Below, piece after piece: positions 54,624-63,704 of a DNA stretch of 64,000 nucleotides. Source of the DNA: Rhizobium leguminosarum bv. viciae USDA 2370 (GTDB lineage Bacteria > Pseudomonadota > Alphaproteobacteria > Rhizobiales > Rhizobiaceae); contig NZ_MRDL01000059.1 of the NCBI RefSeq assembly GCF_002008365.1, positions 592,325-656,324 of the forward strand, read 5' to 3'. The position numbers and the translations under genes are program-made. A model generated the notes under the pieces. It was not told where the DNA came from, made no database searches, and saw only the letters and a program-made list of their open reading frames with translations. Numbering within the stretch: position 1 is the first letter of the stretch; every line of letters starts with the position of its first letter.

Positions 54624-55456
54624 GGATCGCAGGACGCAAGGTGACCCTCAAATCGGTCGCGATCTACGCCATCGTCATCGCCGTCACGCTCATCATGCTG
54701 ATGCCCTTCGCCTGGATGCTCTCGGCATCCCTGAAGCTCAGCCGCGACGTCTTCGCCTTCCCGATCGAGTGGATACCGTCCGAGCCGCAATGGCATAACT
54801 ACGTCGATATCTGGACGAAGATCCCGCTTGCGCTCTTCATCTACAACACCTCGAAGCTGACGATCATCGTCACGCTGCTGCAACTTTTGACCTCCAGCTT
54901 TGCCGCCTACGCCTTCGCCAAGCTGAATTTCCCCTACAAGAACACCCTGTTCCTCGGCTACATCGCCACCATCGCCATGCCCTGGCAGGTCTATATGGTG
55001 CCGCAATTCCTGCTGATGCGCGAATTCGGCCTCAACAACACCCATCTGGCACTGATCTGCCTGCAGGCTTTCACCGCCTTCGGCGTCTTCCTGATGCGGC
55101 AGTTCTACATGTCGATCCCGACCGAGCTCTGCGAGGCGGCCCGCATCGACGGCATGAACGAGTACCAGATCTGGGCGCGCATCATGCTGCCGCTGTCGAA
55201 GCCCGCGCTCTCGACACTGACGATCTTCACCTTCGTCACCACCTGGAACGATTTTCTCGGGCCGATGATCTACCTGACCAAGACCGAGCTGAAGACCGTC
55301 CAGATCGGCCTTCGCATGTTCATCTCGCAATATTCGGCCGAATACGGGCTCATCATGGCGGCCTCTGTCGTCGCCCTCATTCCGGTTCTCGTCGTCTTCC
55401 TCTCTCTCCAGCGCTTCTTCGTCGAGGGTATCGCCTCGACCGGACTGAAGGGTTAA
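54620..55456 (+). CDS. ABC sugar transporter permease (CUT1, MalG-like), acidic-oligosaccharide locus
   Basis: 278 residues. First helix YAIVIAVTLIMLMPFAWMLSASL; EAA loop EAARIDGMNEYQIWARIMLP. Its ATG overlaps the preceding stop by 4 bases. It is four bases ahead of the GH88 gene, so hydrolysis and uptake are expressed as one unit. Confidence 0.93.
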   Translation: MRIAGRKVTLKSVAIYAIVIAVTLIMLMPFAWMLSASLKLSRDVFAFPIEWIPSEPQWHNYVDIWTKIPLALFIYNTSKLTIIVTLLQLLTSSFAAYAFAKLNFPYKNTLFLGYIATIAMPWQVYMVPQFLLMREFGLNNTHLALICLQAFTAFGVFLMRQFYMSIPTELCEAARIDGMNEYQIWARIMLPLSKPALSTLTIFTFVTTWNDFLGPMIYLTKTELKTVQIGLRMFISQYSAEYGLIMAASVVALIPVLVVFLSLQRFFVEGIASTGLKG

Positions 55457-55460
55457 ATCC

Positions 55461-56633
55461 ATGAACGCCGTCTCGTCCGTCGCCCCGCAGCCGATCACCG
55501 ACCAGGAGGTCAAAGCCGCGCTCGATCTTGCCGTCGGGCAGATCAGGCGCAACCTTCCCGCCTTCACCCATGCCTCGCAGAACCATTCAAGCGTCGGAAA
55601 TTTCTATCCCGCGGTGGCGAACGACCAATGGACCGCGGGTTTCTGGCCCGGAGAGCTGTGGCTCGCTTTCGAGCACAGCGGCGAGGCGGTTTTCCGCGAT
55701 GCCGCGCAGATCCAGGTCCAATCGTTCCTGCATCGGATCGTGAACCGCATCGAGACGGATCATCACGACATGGGCTTTCTCTATTCGCCCTCCTGCATCG
55801 CCGCCTGGAAGCTTGTCGGAGATGAGGATGGCCGCAGGGCCGCCATCCTGGCAGCCGACCAGTTGATCGAGCGTTTCCAACCCGTCGGCCAGTTCATCCA
55901 GGCCTGGGGCCGCAAGGGGGTGGCGGAAGAATACCGCTACATCATCGACTGCTTGCTGAACCTGCCGCTTCTCTACTGGGCGAGCCGCGAGACCGGCGAT
56001 CCGAAATATCGCGAGATCGCTCTCATTCACGCCCGCACCACGCTCGCCAATTCGGTTCGGCCGGACGATTCCACCTATCACACCTTCTACATGGACCCGG
56101 TCACGGGAGCGCCGGTGCGCGGCGCCACCAAGCAAGGTTACAGGGACGACAGCGCCTGGGCGCGCGGACAGGCCTGGGCCATCTCGGGAATGGCGCTCTC
56201 CTATCGCTATGAGCGGATCGAGGAATACCGCCAAACCTTCGACCGGCTGCTCGCCTTCTATCTCAACCGGCTGCCGGCCGACATGGTGCCCTATTGGGAT
56301 CTCGTCTTTTCGGACGGCGACGGCGAGCCGCGCGACAGCTCGTCGGCGTCGATCACCGCCTGCGGCCTTCTGGAAATGGCCGATCTCGTCGAGCCGGAAC
56401 CGGCCGCACGCTATCGCACCCTGGCGCGCCGCATGATGAAGAGCCTTGCCGATCACTACGCGGTCAAGGACCCAGCCGTCTCCAACGGCCTGGTGCTGCA
56501 CGCCACCTATTCGAAGAAATCGCCCTTCAACACCTGCCGCGGCGAGGGTGTCGATGAATGCGTCTCCTGGGGAGATTATTATTACATGGAAGCTTTGACG
56601 CGCCTTTCGCGCAGCTGGTCTTCCTATTGGTGA
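55461..56633 (+). CDS. GH88 unsaturated glucuronyl hydrolase
   Basis: 390 residues of the (alpha/alpha)6 type. The two catalytic Asp positions are likely in HDMGFLYSPS and YIIDCLLNLPLLYWAS. Other family segments: NDQWTAGFWPGELW, DDSAWARGQAWAISG, RDSSSASITACGLLEM and SWGDYYYMEAL. It hydrates the double bond of unsaturated glucuronyl or galacturonyl ends released by lyases. No signal peptide. With the heparinase-like lyase next door, it completes a cytoplasmic pathway for uronate-rich oligosaccharides. Confidence 0.93.
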   Translation: MNAVSSVAPQPITDQEVKAALDLAVGQIRRNLPAFTHASQNHSSVGNFYPAVANDQWTAGFWPGELWLAFEHSGEAVFRDAAQIQVQSFLHRIVNRIETDHHDMGFLYSPSCIAAWKLVGDEDGRRAAILAADQLIERFQPVGQFIQAWGRKGVAEEYRYIIDCLLNLPLLYWASRETGDPKYREIALIHARTTLANSVRPDDSTYHTFYMDPVTGAPVRGATKQGYRDDSAWARGQAWAISGMALSYRYERIEEYRQTFDRLLAFYLNRLPADMVPYWDLVFSDGDGEPRDSSSASITACGLLEMADLVEPEPAARYRTLARRMMKSLADHYAVKDPAVSNGLVLHATYSKKSPFNTCRGEGVDECVSWGDYYYMEALTRLSRSWSSYW

Positions 56634-56648
56634 ATTCAGGAGGACCCG

Positions 56649-57758
56649 ATGGCCAGCATTTCGCTTAAAGAGCTGAACAAATCCTACGGCGCGCTCACCG
56701 TCGTCCACGACATCGACCTCGAAATCGCTGACAAGGAATTCATCATCCTGGTCGGCCCCTCCGGCTGCGGTAAATCGACGACGCTGCGGATGATCGCCGG
56801 CCTCGAGGAGATATCGGGAGGAGAGCTCAAGATCGGCGGCGACGTCATGAACGACGTTCCCTCCAAGGATCGGGATATCGCCATGGTTTTCCAGAACTAT
56901 GCGCTGTACCCGCATATGACCGTCTACAAGAACATGGCTTTCGGTCTGCAGCTGAGGAAGGTGTCGCGCGACTTCATCGATGCCCAGGTGCAGGACGCCG
57001 CCAGGATCCTCGACATCTCTCATCTCCTGAACCGCAAGCCGAAGGCGCTTTCGGGCGGGCAGCGCCAGCGCGTCGCGCTCGGCCGTGCGATGGTGCGCAA
57101 TCCGGCGGTCTTCCTTCTCGACGAGCCGCTTTCCAATCTCGATGCCAAACTGCGCGGCACGATGCGTTCGGAAATCACCAAGCTGCACAAGCGCCTCAAC
57201 GCCACCTTCATCTACGTCACCCACGACCAGGTGGAGGCCATGACCATGGCGGACCGGATCGTCGTCATGAAGGACGGGCACATCCAGCAGGTGGATACGC
57301 CGCAGAACCTCTACGACCGTCCCGTCAACATGTTCGTCGCCGGCTTCATCGGCGCGCCGCAGATGAACATGCTGCCCTCGACCATTTTGCGCCGGGACGA
57401 CGGCTATATCGCCGTCTTCGACGGCCGGGAACTGCCGCTGCCTGCCCATTTCGACAAGGGCAGGATCGCCCCCTACGAGGGCCGCGAACTGGTGCTTGGC
57501 ATCCGTCCGGAGAATTTCCACGAGCTGCCGCCGGCCGACATCGCACCGGAGAACCTGGCGCCCCTCAAGGCGGTCGTCGAACTGGCCGAGCCCATGGGCT
57601 CGGAAGTGCATCTGAACATGGTGGCAGGCGGGCGCAATCTCATCGCCCGCGTCTCGCCGCGCTACCGGCCTGATATCGGCGAGGAGGCGACGCTGGTCGC
57701 CGATATGACCAATGCGCAGCTGTTCGACAAGGAAACGGAACGCTCGATTCTATACTGA
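56649..57758 (+). CDS. ABC sugar transporter ATPase (UgpC/MalK type), acidic-oligosaccharide locus
   Basis: 369 residues. Walker A GPSGCGKST, Q-loop FQNYALYPHM, signature LSGGQRQR, Walker B FLLDEP and His switch VTHDQVEAM. The C-terminal OB-fold regulatory domain (about 240-369) ends in the usual AQLFDKETERSI. Start ATG 56649 behind CAGGAGGA. It could also energise the ATPase-less fucoside transporter. Confidence 0.95.
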   Translation: MASISLKELNKSYGALTVVHDIDLEIADKEFIILVGPSGCGKSTTLRMIAGLEEISGGELKIGGDVMNDVPSKDRDIAMVFQNYALYPHMTVYKNMAFGLQLRKVSRDFIDAQVQDAARILDISHLLNRKPKALSGGQRQRVALGRAMVRNPAVFLLDEPLSNLDAKLRGTMRSEITKLHKRLNATFIYVTHDQVEAMTMADRIVVMKDGHIQQVDTPQNLYDRPVNMFVAGFIGAPQMNMLPSTILRRDDGYIAVFDGRELPLPAHFDKGRIAPYEGRELVLGIRPENFHELPPADIAPENLAPLKAVVELAEPMGSEVHLNMVAGGRNLIARVSPRYRPDIGEEATLVADMTNAQLFDKETERSILY

Positions 57759-57778
57759 GGCGCCTGCGGGAGACGGCT

Positions 57779-58504
57779 ATGCAGTGGTTGCGGGACATGT
57801 GGACGAGGGAGGGACCGGGCATTGCGAAGGATGCGCCGAAGAGGACCGGCCTTGCTCTGTTCGCCGAGATCCTCGTCCGCGAATGGTGGGAGATGGTCAA
57901 GCTGAACATCCTCTTCATCCTGGCCGGCCTCTTCGTCGTGACGCTGCCGGCAGCCCTCGCCGCCATGGCCCGGGTCTCGGTCGCCTTGGTGGAAGATCGC
58001 AACACCTATCTGCTGCGGGACTTCACGGAAGCCTTTCTGCGCTACTTCTGGCGCGCCACCGCCTGGGGCCTGGCGTTGAGCGGCGCGCTTGCAATCGGTA
58101 TCCATGCGATTGTCACCTATGCCGCCGGCGCACGCGACAATCTGTTGCTGAGCGCACCACTGACGATCGCCCTCGTCGCCACCGCTTTCATCGCGGTCCT
58201 CGCCTGCCATCTCATCGTTCTCATGGTGATGCGCGATCTGCCGGCTTCTAGGCTGCTGCGCCTCGCCGCGCTCGCCTCGGTCATCCGCCCGCTCCCGGCG
58301 CTAGCCGCGCTCGCCTTCGCCGCCAGCCTGTGGCTGGCGCATATCCTCTTCTATCCGGTTTCGGTGTTCATGCCGGCAACCTTCAATTTTTCACTCGGAA
58401 TGTTCGCCGTCGCATTCGGCGTCCATCGGGCGGCGGTGACGGTTCTAGACCTGCCAAACGCAACGCAGCCCCACCGCGAACCGCATATACGAGACGCTTC
58501 ATAA
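57779..58504 (+). CDS. YesL-like (DUF624) membrane protein
   Basis: 241 residues, about five or six membrane helices (LNILFILAGLFVVTLPAALAAMARV first). The N-terminal GPGIAKDAPKRTGLALFAEILVREWWEMVKLN resembles YesL of Bacillus, whose gene lies in the rhamnogalacturonan (yes/yte) cluster beside a CUT1 transporter. The molecular role of the family is not known. The position between ATPase and binding-protein genes supports a link to uptake. Confidence 0.8.
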   Translation: MQWLRDMWTREGPGIAKDAPKRTGLALFAEILVREWWEMVKLNILFILAGLFVVTLPAALAAMARVSVALVEDRNTYLLRDFTEAFLRYFWRATAWGLALSGALAIGIHAIVTYAAGARDNLLLSAPLTIALVATAFIAVLACHLIVLMVMRDLPASRLLRLAALASVIRPLPALAALAFAASLWLAHILFYPVSVFMPATFNFSLGMFAVAFGVHRAAVTVLDLPNATQPHREPHIRDAS

Positions 58505-58544
58505 AACAACTGATCCAGAGATGATCCAGGGAAGGAGAACGGGA

Positions 58545-59819
58545 ATGTATTTGGATAAATTCGGGAGGACGATGAGACTTGCCTTGGCAGGTTTCACCTT
58601 GGCCGCAACGACGGCCGGCGCAGCGCTTGCCGAGGACGCCGTGACGCTCAAATGGGCTTTGTGGGACTGGGACAAGACCGCCTATTACAAGCCGTTGATC
58701 GAGGCCTATCAGGCCAAACACCCCAACGTGAAGTTCGAGCCGATGGACCTCGGCTCGCAGGACTATCAGCAGATGATCTCGACGCAGCTGACCGGCGGCT
58801 CCAAGGATATCGACATCGTCACCATCAAGGATGTGCCGGGCTACACCAACCTGGTGCGCGCCGGCAACATCGCCGATCTCAGCAGCTTCGTGAAGGATCA
58901 GAAGATCGACCCGGCTCCCTATGGCGGCCTGATCGAGGAACTGACCATCGACGGCAAGGTCTATTCGCTGCCGTTCCGCTCCGACTTCTGGATCGTCTAT
59001 TACAATAAAGACATATTCGACAAAGCAGGCGTCCCCTACCCTACCAATGACATGACCTGGGCGCAATTCGACGCGACTGCCGAGAAGCTTACCGGCGGCA
59101 TGGGCACCAACAAGACCTACGGCGCGCTCCTGCATACCTGGCGGTCGACCGTTCAGCTGCCCGGCGTCCTCGACGGAAAACACACGCTGGTCGACGGCGA
59201 CTACGACTTCCTCAAGCCCTGGTACGATAGGGCGCTCACCCTGCAGAAGGATGGGGCGATTCCCTCCTACGCCTTCCTGAAGACGTCAAACACGCATTAT
59301 TCGGCGCTCTTCTTCAACGGCACGATCGGCATGCTGCCGATGGGAACCTGGTTCGTCGGCACCCAGATCACCAAGGTGAAATCGGGTGAATCGAAGAGCA
59401 AGAACTGGGGCATCGTCAAGTTCCCGCATCCCGACGGCGTCGCGGCCGGGACAACGGCCGCGCAGATCTCCGGGCTGGCGGTCAACGCCAATTCCGACCA
59501 CAAGGATGCAGCTCTCGATTTCATCAAGTTCGTCACCGGTCCTGAGGGCGCTGATGTCATCGCGTCGACGGGCACCTTCCCCGCGCTCAAGACGGATGAC
59601 GTCAGCGCCAAGATCGCGGCAACGCCGGGCTTTCCTGAGGATGCGGCCAGCAAGGAGGCGCTGAAGCCGTTGAAAACCTACCTTGAGATGGCGGTCAACC
59701 CAAACGCCGCCAAGATCGAGGTGGTGCTCAACCGTGTGCATGACGCGATCATGACCGACAACACCACCGTCGACGACGGGTTGAAGGAAATGACCGAAGG
59801 CGTGAAGGCCATCAAGTAG
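58545..59819 (+). CDS. Sugar ABC transporter substrate-binding protein, acidic-oligosaccharide locus
   Basis: 424 residues from ATG 58545 behind GGGAAGGAG. Signal peptide (RLALAGFTLAATTAGAALAE), then family 1 fold: LKWALWDWDKTAYYKPLIEAYQ, LPFRSDFWIVYYNKDIFDKAG and LFFNGTIGMLPMGTWFVG. It closes the transporter set. A strong hairpin directly after the stop may protect its message from 3' decay. Confidence 0.93.
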   Translation: MYLDKFGRTMRLALAGFTLAATTAGAALAEDAVTLKWALWDWDKTAYYKPLIEAYQAKHPNVKFEPMDLGSQDYQQMISTQLTGGSKDIDIVTIKDVPGYTNLVRAGNIADLSSFVKDQKIDPAPYGGLIEELTIDGKVYSLPFRSDFWIVYYNKDIFDKAGVPYPTNDMTWAQFDATAEKLTGGMGTNKTYGALLHTWRSTVQLPGVLDGKHTLVDGDYDFLKPWYDRALTLQKDGAIPSYAFLKTSNTHYSALFFNGTIGMLPMGTWFVGTQITKVKSGESKSKNWGIVKFPHPDGVAAGTTAAQISGLAVNANSDHKDAALDFIKFVTGPEGADVIASTGTFPALKTDDVSAKIAATPGFPEDAASKEALKPLKTYLEMAVNPNAAKIEVVLNRVHDAIMTDNTTVDDGLKEMTEGVKAIK

Positions 59820-59835
59820 GCCCACGAGATATCGA

Positions 59836-59865
59836 CGGCCGCGGGTTACCATCCGCCCGCGGCCG
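59836..59865 (+). terminator. Hairpin between binding-protein and DUF2264 genes
   Basis: Ten-base stem CGGCCGCGGG / CCCGCGGCCG with a 10-base loop, followed after six bases by TTTTT. The T-run is displaced and abuts the DUF2264 start, so it is better read as an attenuator or message-stabilising structure than as a full terminator. Confidence 0.6.
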
Positions 59866-59877
59866 ATCGGGTTTTTC

Positions 59878-61746
59878 ATGAATTTCGAGCTGACAATGAT
59901 ATATGATCCCGCCCGGGCCAATCCGCTTTTCGGCAATCCCCTGAAGACACGCGACGACCTCTCCAAGGCCGTCATCGATCTGTTCGAACCGCTGCTGCCG
60001 TATTTTTCCGAAGGCGGCGCTCGTGTGCGCCTCGGTGCAGCCGGCGCGATCTTCGACCGGGCAGCGGCGGACCTGGAAGGATTTGCGCGGCCGCTCTGGG
60101 GAATTGTTCCGCTCGCTGCCGGCGGCGGTGCGTTCCCGCATTGGGAGCTCTATCGGCGCGGGCTCGCAAACGGCACCAATCCTGCTCATCCCGAATATTG
60201 GGGCGATCTTACCGACCGCAATCAGCGGCTGGTCGAGCTCGCCGCCGTCGGCTTCGCCCTGGCGCTTGTCCCCGAGCATATCTGGGAACCGCTTGACGAC
60301 AGCGATAAGAAGACGGTCGCTGCCTATCTTCTCAGAGCGCGCGAGCTGGAATTCATCGACAACAACTGGAAATTCTTTCGTGTGCTCATCGATCTCGGGC
60401 TGGAACGCGTAAGCGTGGCGTTCGATCACCGGAAAACCCTCGCCTATCTCGAAGAACTGGAAGCTTTCGACCTCGGGGAAGGCTGGTATCGCGACGGACC
60501 GGTCCGGCGGGTCGATCATTACATTCCCTTCGCCATGCATTTCTACGGCCTGATCTATGCGGTGCTGGCGCGAGGCGACGAGGCGCGCAAGGACCGCTTC
60601 CGGCGTCGCGCCCAGACCTTTGCCGGGGATATCCGCCACTGGTTCGGCCCCGATGGCGCGGCACTTGCCTTCGGCCGCAGCCAGACCTACCGCTTCGCGG
60701 CGGGCGGCTTTTGGGGCGCGCTTGCCTTTGCCGGCGTCGAAGCCCTGCCCTGGGCCGAGATCAAGGGCTATTACATGCGCCATATCCGCTGGTGGTCGGC
60801 GATGCCGATTGCCGAGCGCGACGGCGTTCTCTCCGTCGGCTACGGCTACCCGAACCTCTTCATGAGCGAGAGCTACAATTCTCCCGGGTCACCCTATTGG
60901 GCGCTGAAATTCTTCCTGCCGCTCGCTCTTGCGGGGGATCATCCGTTCTGGACCGCCGAGGAGGCGCCGCAGCCGGAATTTCCGGAGCCGGTCGCTTTGA
61001 CGCCGGCGGGAATGGTCGCCATGCACACGCCGGGAAACGTGGTTGTGCTCTCCTCGGGGCAGCAGCACGACAAGATGCTCGGCGCAAACGAGAAATATTC
61101 GAAATTCGTCTATTCCACGCGCTACGCTTTCAACATCGAAGCCGACGACCGGAATTTCTCCGCCGCAAGCTTCGACGGCATGATCGGTCTCTCAGACGAC
61201 GGCGTCCATTTCCGCATGCGGGAAACCCTCGAAGAGGCGTTGATAACAGGCGACCTGCTCTATTCGCGCTGGCGCCCCTGGAACGACGTCACCATCGAAA
61301 CCTGGCTGCTTCCCGAAAACCCGTGGCACATCCGCCTACACCGCATCGCTACGCCGCGCGCCCTCAGCACCATCGAAGGCGGCTTTGCGATCGAACGCGC
61401 GGATTTCAATGCCGACCGCTCCGATGCAAGGGATGGCCGGGCTGTCTGGTACGGGCAGACCGACGTCAGCGCTATCGTGGATCTATCGCCCAATCCGAGG
61501 GCCGGCCATGCGATGAGCCCGATCCCAAACACCAACCTCATCCACGCCAAGACCCTGCTGCCGCAGCTGCGCGGCGAAATCGGCCCCGGAACCATCGTGC
61601 TCGCAACTGCGGCAATGGCCCTGCCCAGTCGCGAGAATTGGGCAAATGCGCTCGATAACCCGCCCGCCAACCCCCGCCTCGACGAGGTGGAGCGGCTCTT
61701 TCGAGAGAAAGGCGCGGGGGTGCCGGCATTCGCTCTCGGGACGTAG
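59878..61746 (+). CDS. DUF2264 protein (putative uronan-acting enzyme)
   Basis: 622 residues with the DUF2264 features: NPLKTRDDLSKAVIDLFEPLLPYF near the start, LWGIVPLAAGG, FIDNNWKFFRVLIDLGL, YYRD-like WYRDGPVRRVDHYIPFAMHFYG, and FGRSQTYRFAAGGFWGALA. The first 370 residues look like a helical toroid, the rest (SSGQQHDKMLGANEKYSKFVYSTRYAFNI) a beta-sandwich, as in many lyases. The biochemical role of the family is not established to my knowledge. No signal peptide. It is the last gene of the locus, starting behind a hairpin with no good ribosome site. Confidence 0.82.
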   Translation: MNFELTMIYDPARANPLFGNPLKTRDDLSKAVIDLFEPLLPYFSEGGARVRLGAAGAIFDRAAADLEGFARPLWGIVPLAAGGGAFPHWELYRRGLANGTNPAHPEYWGDLTDRNQRLVELAAVGFALALVPEHIWEPLDDSDKKTVAAYLLRARELEFIDNNWKFFRVLIDLGLERVSVAFDHRKTLAYLEELEAFDLGEGWYRDGPVRRVDHYIPFAMHFYGLIYAVLARGDEARKDRFRRRAQTFAGDIRHWFGPDGAALAFGRSQTYRFAAGGFWGALAFAGVEALPWAEIKGYYMRHIRWWSAMPIAERDGVLSVGYGYPNLFMSESYNSPGSPYWALKFFLPLALAGDHPFWTAEEAPQPEFPEPVALTPAGMVAMHTPGNVVVLSSGQQHDKMLGANEKYSKFVYSTRYAFNIEADDRNFSAASFDGMIGLSDDGVHFRMRETLEEALITGDLLYSRWRPWNDVTIETWLLPENPWHIRLHRIATPRALSTIEGGFAIERADFNADRSDARDGRAVWYGQTDVSAIVDLSPNPRAGHAMSPIPNTNLIHAKTLLPQLRGEIGPGTIVLATAAMALPSRENWANALDNPPANPRLDEVERLFREKGAGVPAFALGT

Positions 61747-61793
61747 CTCGGAGGCACTGGCTTCCGGGTTTCAACCGCGAGCCGGACGGTTGA

Positions 61794-62300
61794 TTATCGG
61801 GCGGTCAACTCGGAACGATATGCTTCGGCAATGCGCTGCGCCAACTGTGCCATTTGATCGTCAGGTATCTGCAGAACCCCGTACTCCGCCATCAGCGCGT
61901 GGTATTGCTGCTCTTCAAGAGGCACACCAGAGGCTAAGGGAACGACATGAAAATGCAGGTGGCTATTGGCTTGCTGGCTGCCGAGCGAAAGCACATAAAT
62001 TCGTTCGGCGTCGAACACGCTTTTGAGCGCGCGAGACAAAATATGCACATTCTCCTGTAGTCGAAGATATTCATCGGTCGACATGTCTCGCGCCAGATCC
62101 TCGAGGTGCTCCCTCGGACAGACAAGGCAATAGCCGGGCAGAGTGGGATACTTGCTCAGGAAGATGATCGTCTCGTCGTCTTCAAAAACGCGATGATGAA
62201 AGAAGTCGGGGTCATTCCTGACCAATCCGCAGATAAAGCATGACCTTGTTCCGATGTCGTGCACATAGGCCCTGAGATCAAATGGTCGGCGTTCGTTCAT
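61794..62300 (-). CDS. HIT-family hydrolase
   Basis: 168 residues. The catalytic triad motif HLHFHVVP (His114, His116, His118) is intact, preceded by PTLPGYCLVCPREH. An N-terminal CxxC (Cys21, Cys24) is typical of metal-binding HIT proteins. HIT enzymes cleave or transfer nucleotidyl groups, e.g. dinucleoside polyphosphates. It stands alone, converging on the DUF2264 gene. Confidence 0.9.
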   Translation of the reverse strand: MNERRPFDLRAYVHDIGTRSCFICGLVRNDPDFFHHRVFEDDETIIFLSKYPTLPGYCLVCPREHLEDLARDMSTDEYLRLQENVHILSRALKSVFDAERIYVLSLGSQQANSHLHFHVVPLASGVPLEEQQYHALMAEYGVLQIPDDQMAQLAQRIAEAYRSELTAR

Positions 62301-62549
62301 CCTGAACCTCCGTCGTCTCTCGCGCGGCGGTCGCGGACGCCTGAACTATTGCGAAAGCCATTGCCGGAAAAATAACACGCGCCAAAACCGGTGGCCAACC
62401 GTAATATTTTCGGATTACTCCAAATAATTATATTTATATCTTCGGTAGAAATAGCAAAACACCCCCTCATCGCAATATTGTTGAACTAAAGTTTAGCAAA
62501 GCGTAGTGATGTACTGGCCTTTCATTTTTCAAGGCCAGAGGAGGATGCA

Positions 62550-62813
62550 ATGCCTACCATAATGGTCCATCACAATGTCAAAGACACGAAGCACTGGCTC
62601 GCTTCACCCATCCGCAAGCAGGTATTGGAACCGATTGGCGTCACGAACATTCGCACGTTTACAGACCCTCAAACGTCTAATCGCGTTGGTTTGGTCATGG
62701 ACGTTGCTGATATGGAAAAGTTGATGGCCTTCATGCAGACCAAGGCAGCGGCCGATGCGATGGCGAATGATGGTGTCTTGCCCGAGACCATGGTGTTCCT
62801 CGTGCAATCGTAA
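62550..62813 (+). CDS. Small protein of unknown function, possible dimeric alpha/beta-barrel
   Basis: 87 residues, strong ribosome site AGAGGAGG. No family recognised. The pattern (beta VHHNVKDTKHW, helix, beta NIRTFTDPQ, beta VGLVMDVAD, helix MEKLMAFMQTKAAADAM, beta ETMVFLV) resembles a ferredoxin-like dimeric barrel of the monooxygenase/cyclase-like class. The downstream gene encodes a protein of the same size and pattern. The upstream 250 bases are AT-rich and gene-free, presumably promoter. Confidence 0.75.
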   Translation: MPTIMVHHNVKDTKHWLASPIRKQVLEPIGVTNIRTFTDPQTSNRVGLVMDVADMEKLMAFMQTKAAADAMANDGVLPETMVFLVQS

Positions 62814-62857
62814 AACGCCTCTCAACCAAACCTGGAAATGCAACGCGGGAGGATGAT

Positions 62858-63127
62858 ATGACGACGTTATTCGTAAGGCACGAGGTCTCCGATTACGCCG
62901 CCTGGCGCAAGATATATGATGCGTTTTCGCCGGTGCAGAAGGCCAATGGGGTGACGGCGCAAGCCGTTTATCGAGCCATCGACAATCCGAACGATATTAC
63001 CGTCACCCACGAGTTTGCCACGCTTGAAGCGGCGCAAACGTTCAGCAAGCTGGACGAGCTGAAGACGGCGATGCGCACGGGAGGCGTGCTCGGCGCGCCG
63101 ACCGTGTGGTTTACCAACAAAGCATGA
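62858..63127 (+). CDS. Small protein of unknown function, probable paralogue of the preceding one
   Basis: 89 residues, ribosome site GGGAGGATGAT. The layout mirrors its neighbour: TLFVRHEVSDYAAWRKIYD, AVYRAIDNPNDITVTHEFATLEAAQTF, LKTAMRTGGVLGAPTVWF. Both share H-x-V-x-D near the start, an arginine before D-x-P or D-P, and a late AM....GV segment. A dimeric alpha/beta-barrel is likely. Function unknown. Confidence 0.75.
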   Translation: MTTLFVRHEVSDYAAWRKIYDAFSPVQKANGVTAQAVYRAIDNPNDITVTHEFATLEAAQTFSKLDELKTAMRTGGVLGAPTVWFTNKA

Positions 63128-63275
63128 AATAGAGCCAACGACCTCCGCCGCTGCAACCGGAGGCCAGGTTGCAGTCGCGCTCGGCACATGACATGGAAGC
63201 CGAGCAGTGCGCTCTTGCGCCGATTGCCAACCTTGGTGGCAGTTGCAGGCGAACTGCGCAAATTTGTCCGAACTC

Positions 63276-63704
63276 CTATTGTCCGTTCCTGATGTCGCGC
63301 AGAAGATCCAGGCCGCGCTGGTATTTTTCCGTTTTCTTGCCAGCTTGTTCGGCCTGCCGGAGATTATCTTCGAGATCGGCCCGTTTGACGGGCAAGGCCA
63401 GCGGGTTTGATGCCGCACGTCTGACGAAGTCGTCATCCGGCTCGTCCGGCCGCCTTGTCAGAGCATTCACCGCCGAGATGATCGCCGGCGGAAAGCCTTC
63501 TTCCCTCAGCCTGTCGAGCGTCCAGCCGCTTCCCTTCTCGACGACGTCATGAAGATAGGCGACCGTTCGCGTCTCGTCACCGGAAACCAGAAGGGCTACC
63601 CGCTGGCAGTGCTCGAAGAACGGCCGGCCGGTTTTGTCCGCCTTACCTTCATGGGCCGTAAGAGCAATCTGGATGGCATGGTCGAGATGCTGCATGGCGA
63701 TCAC
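63276..63704 (-). CDS. SpoT/MESH1-like HD-domain hydrolase
   Basis: Up to 142 residues. HD-domain metal ligands: His32 (FEHCQRVALL), His52-Asp53 (YLHDVVEK) and Asp110 (VKRADLEDNL), spaced as in the (p)ppGpp hydrolase domain of SpoT and in small HD hydrolases. The protein is HD only, with no synthetase domain. GTG 63704 overlaps the preceding stop by 4 bases; ATG 63695 is an alternative. A nucleotide pyrophosphate substrate is likely but unproven. Confidence 0.85.
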   Translation of the reverse strand: MIAMQHLDHAIQIALTAHEGKADKTGRPFFEHCQRVALLVSGDETRTVAYLHDVVEKGSGWTLDRLREEGFPPAIISAVNALTRRPDEPDDDFVRRAASNPLALPVKRADLEDNLRQAEQAGKKTEKYQRGLDLLRDIRNGQ

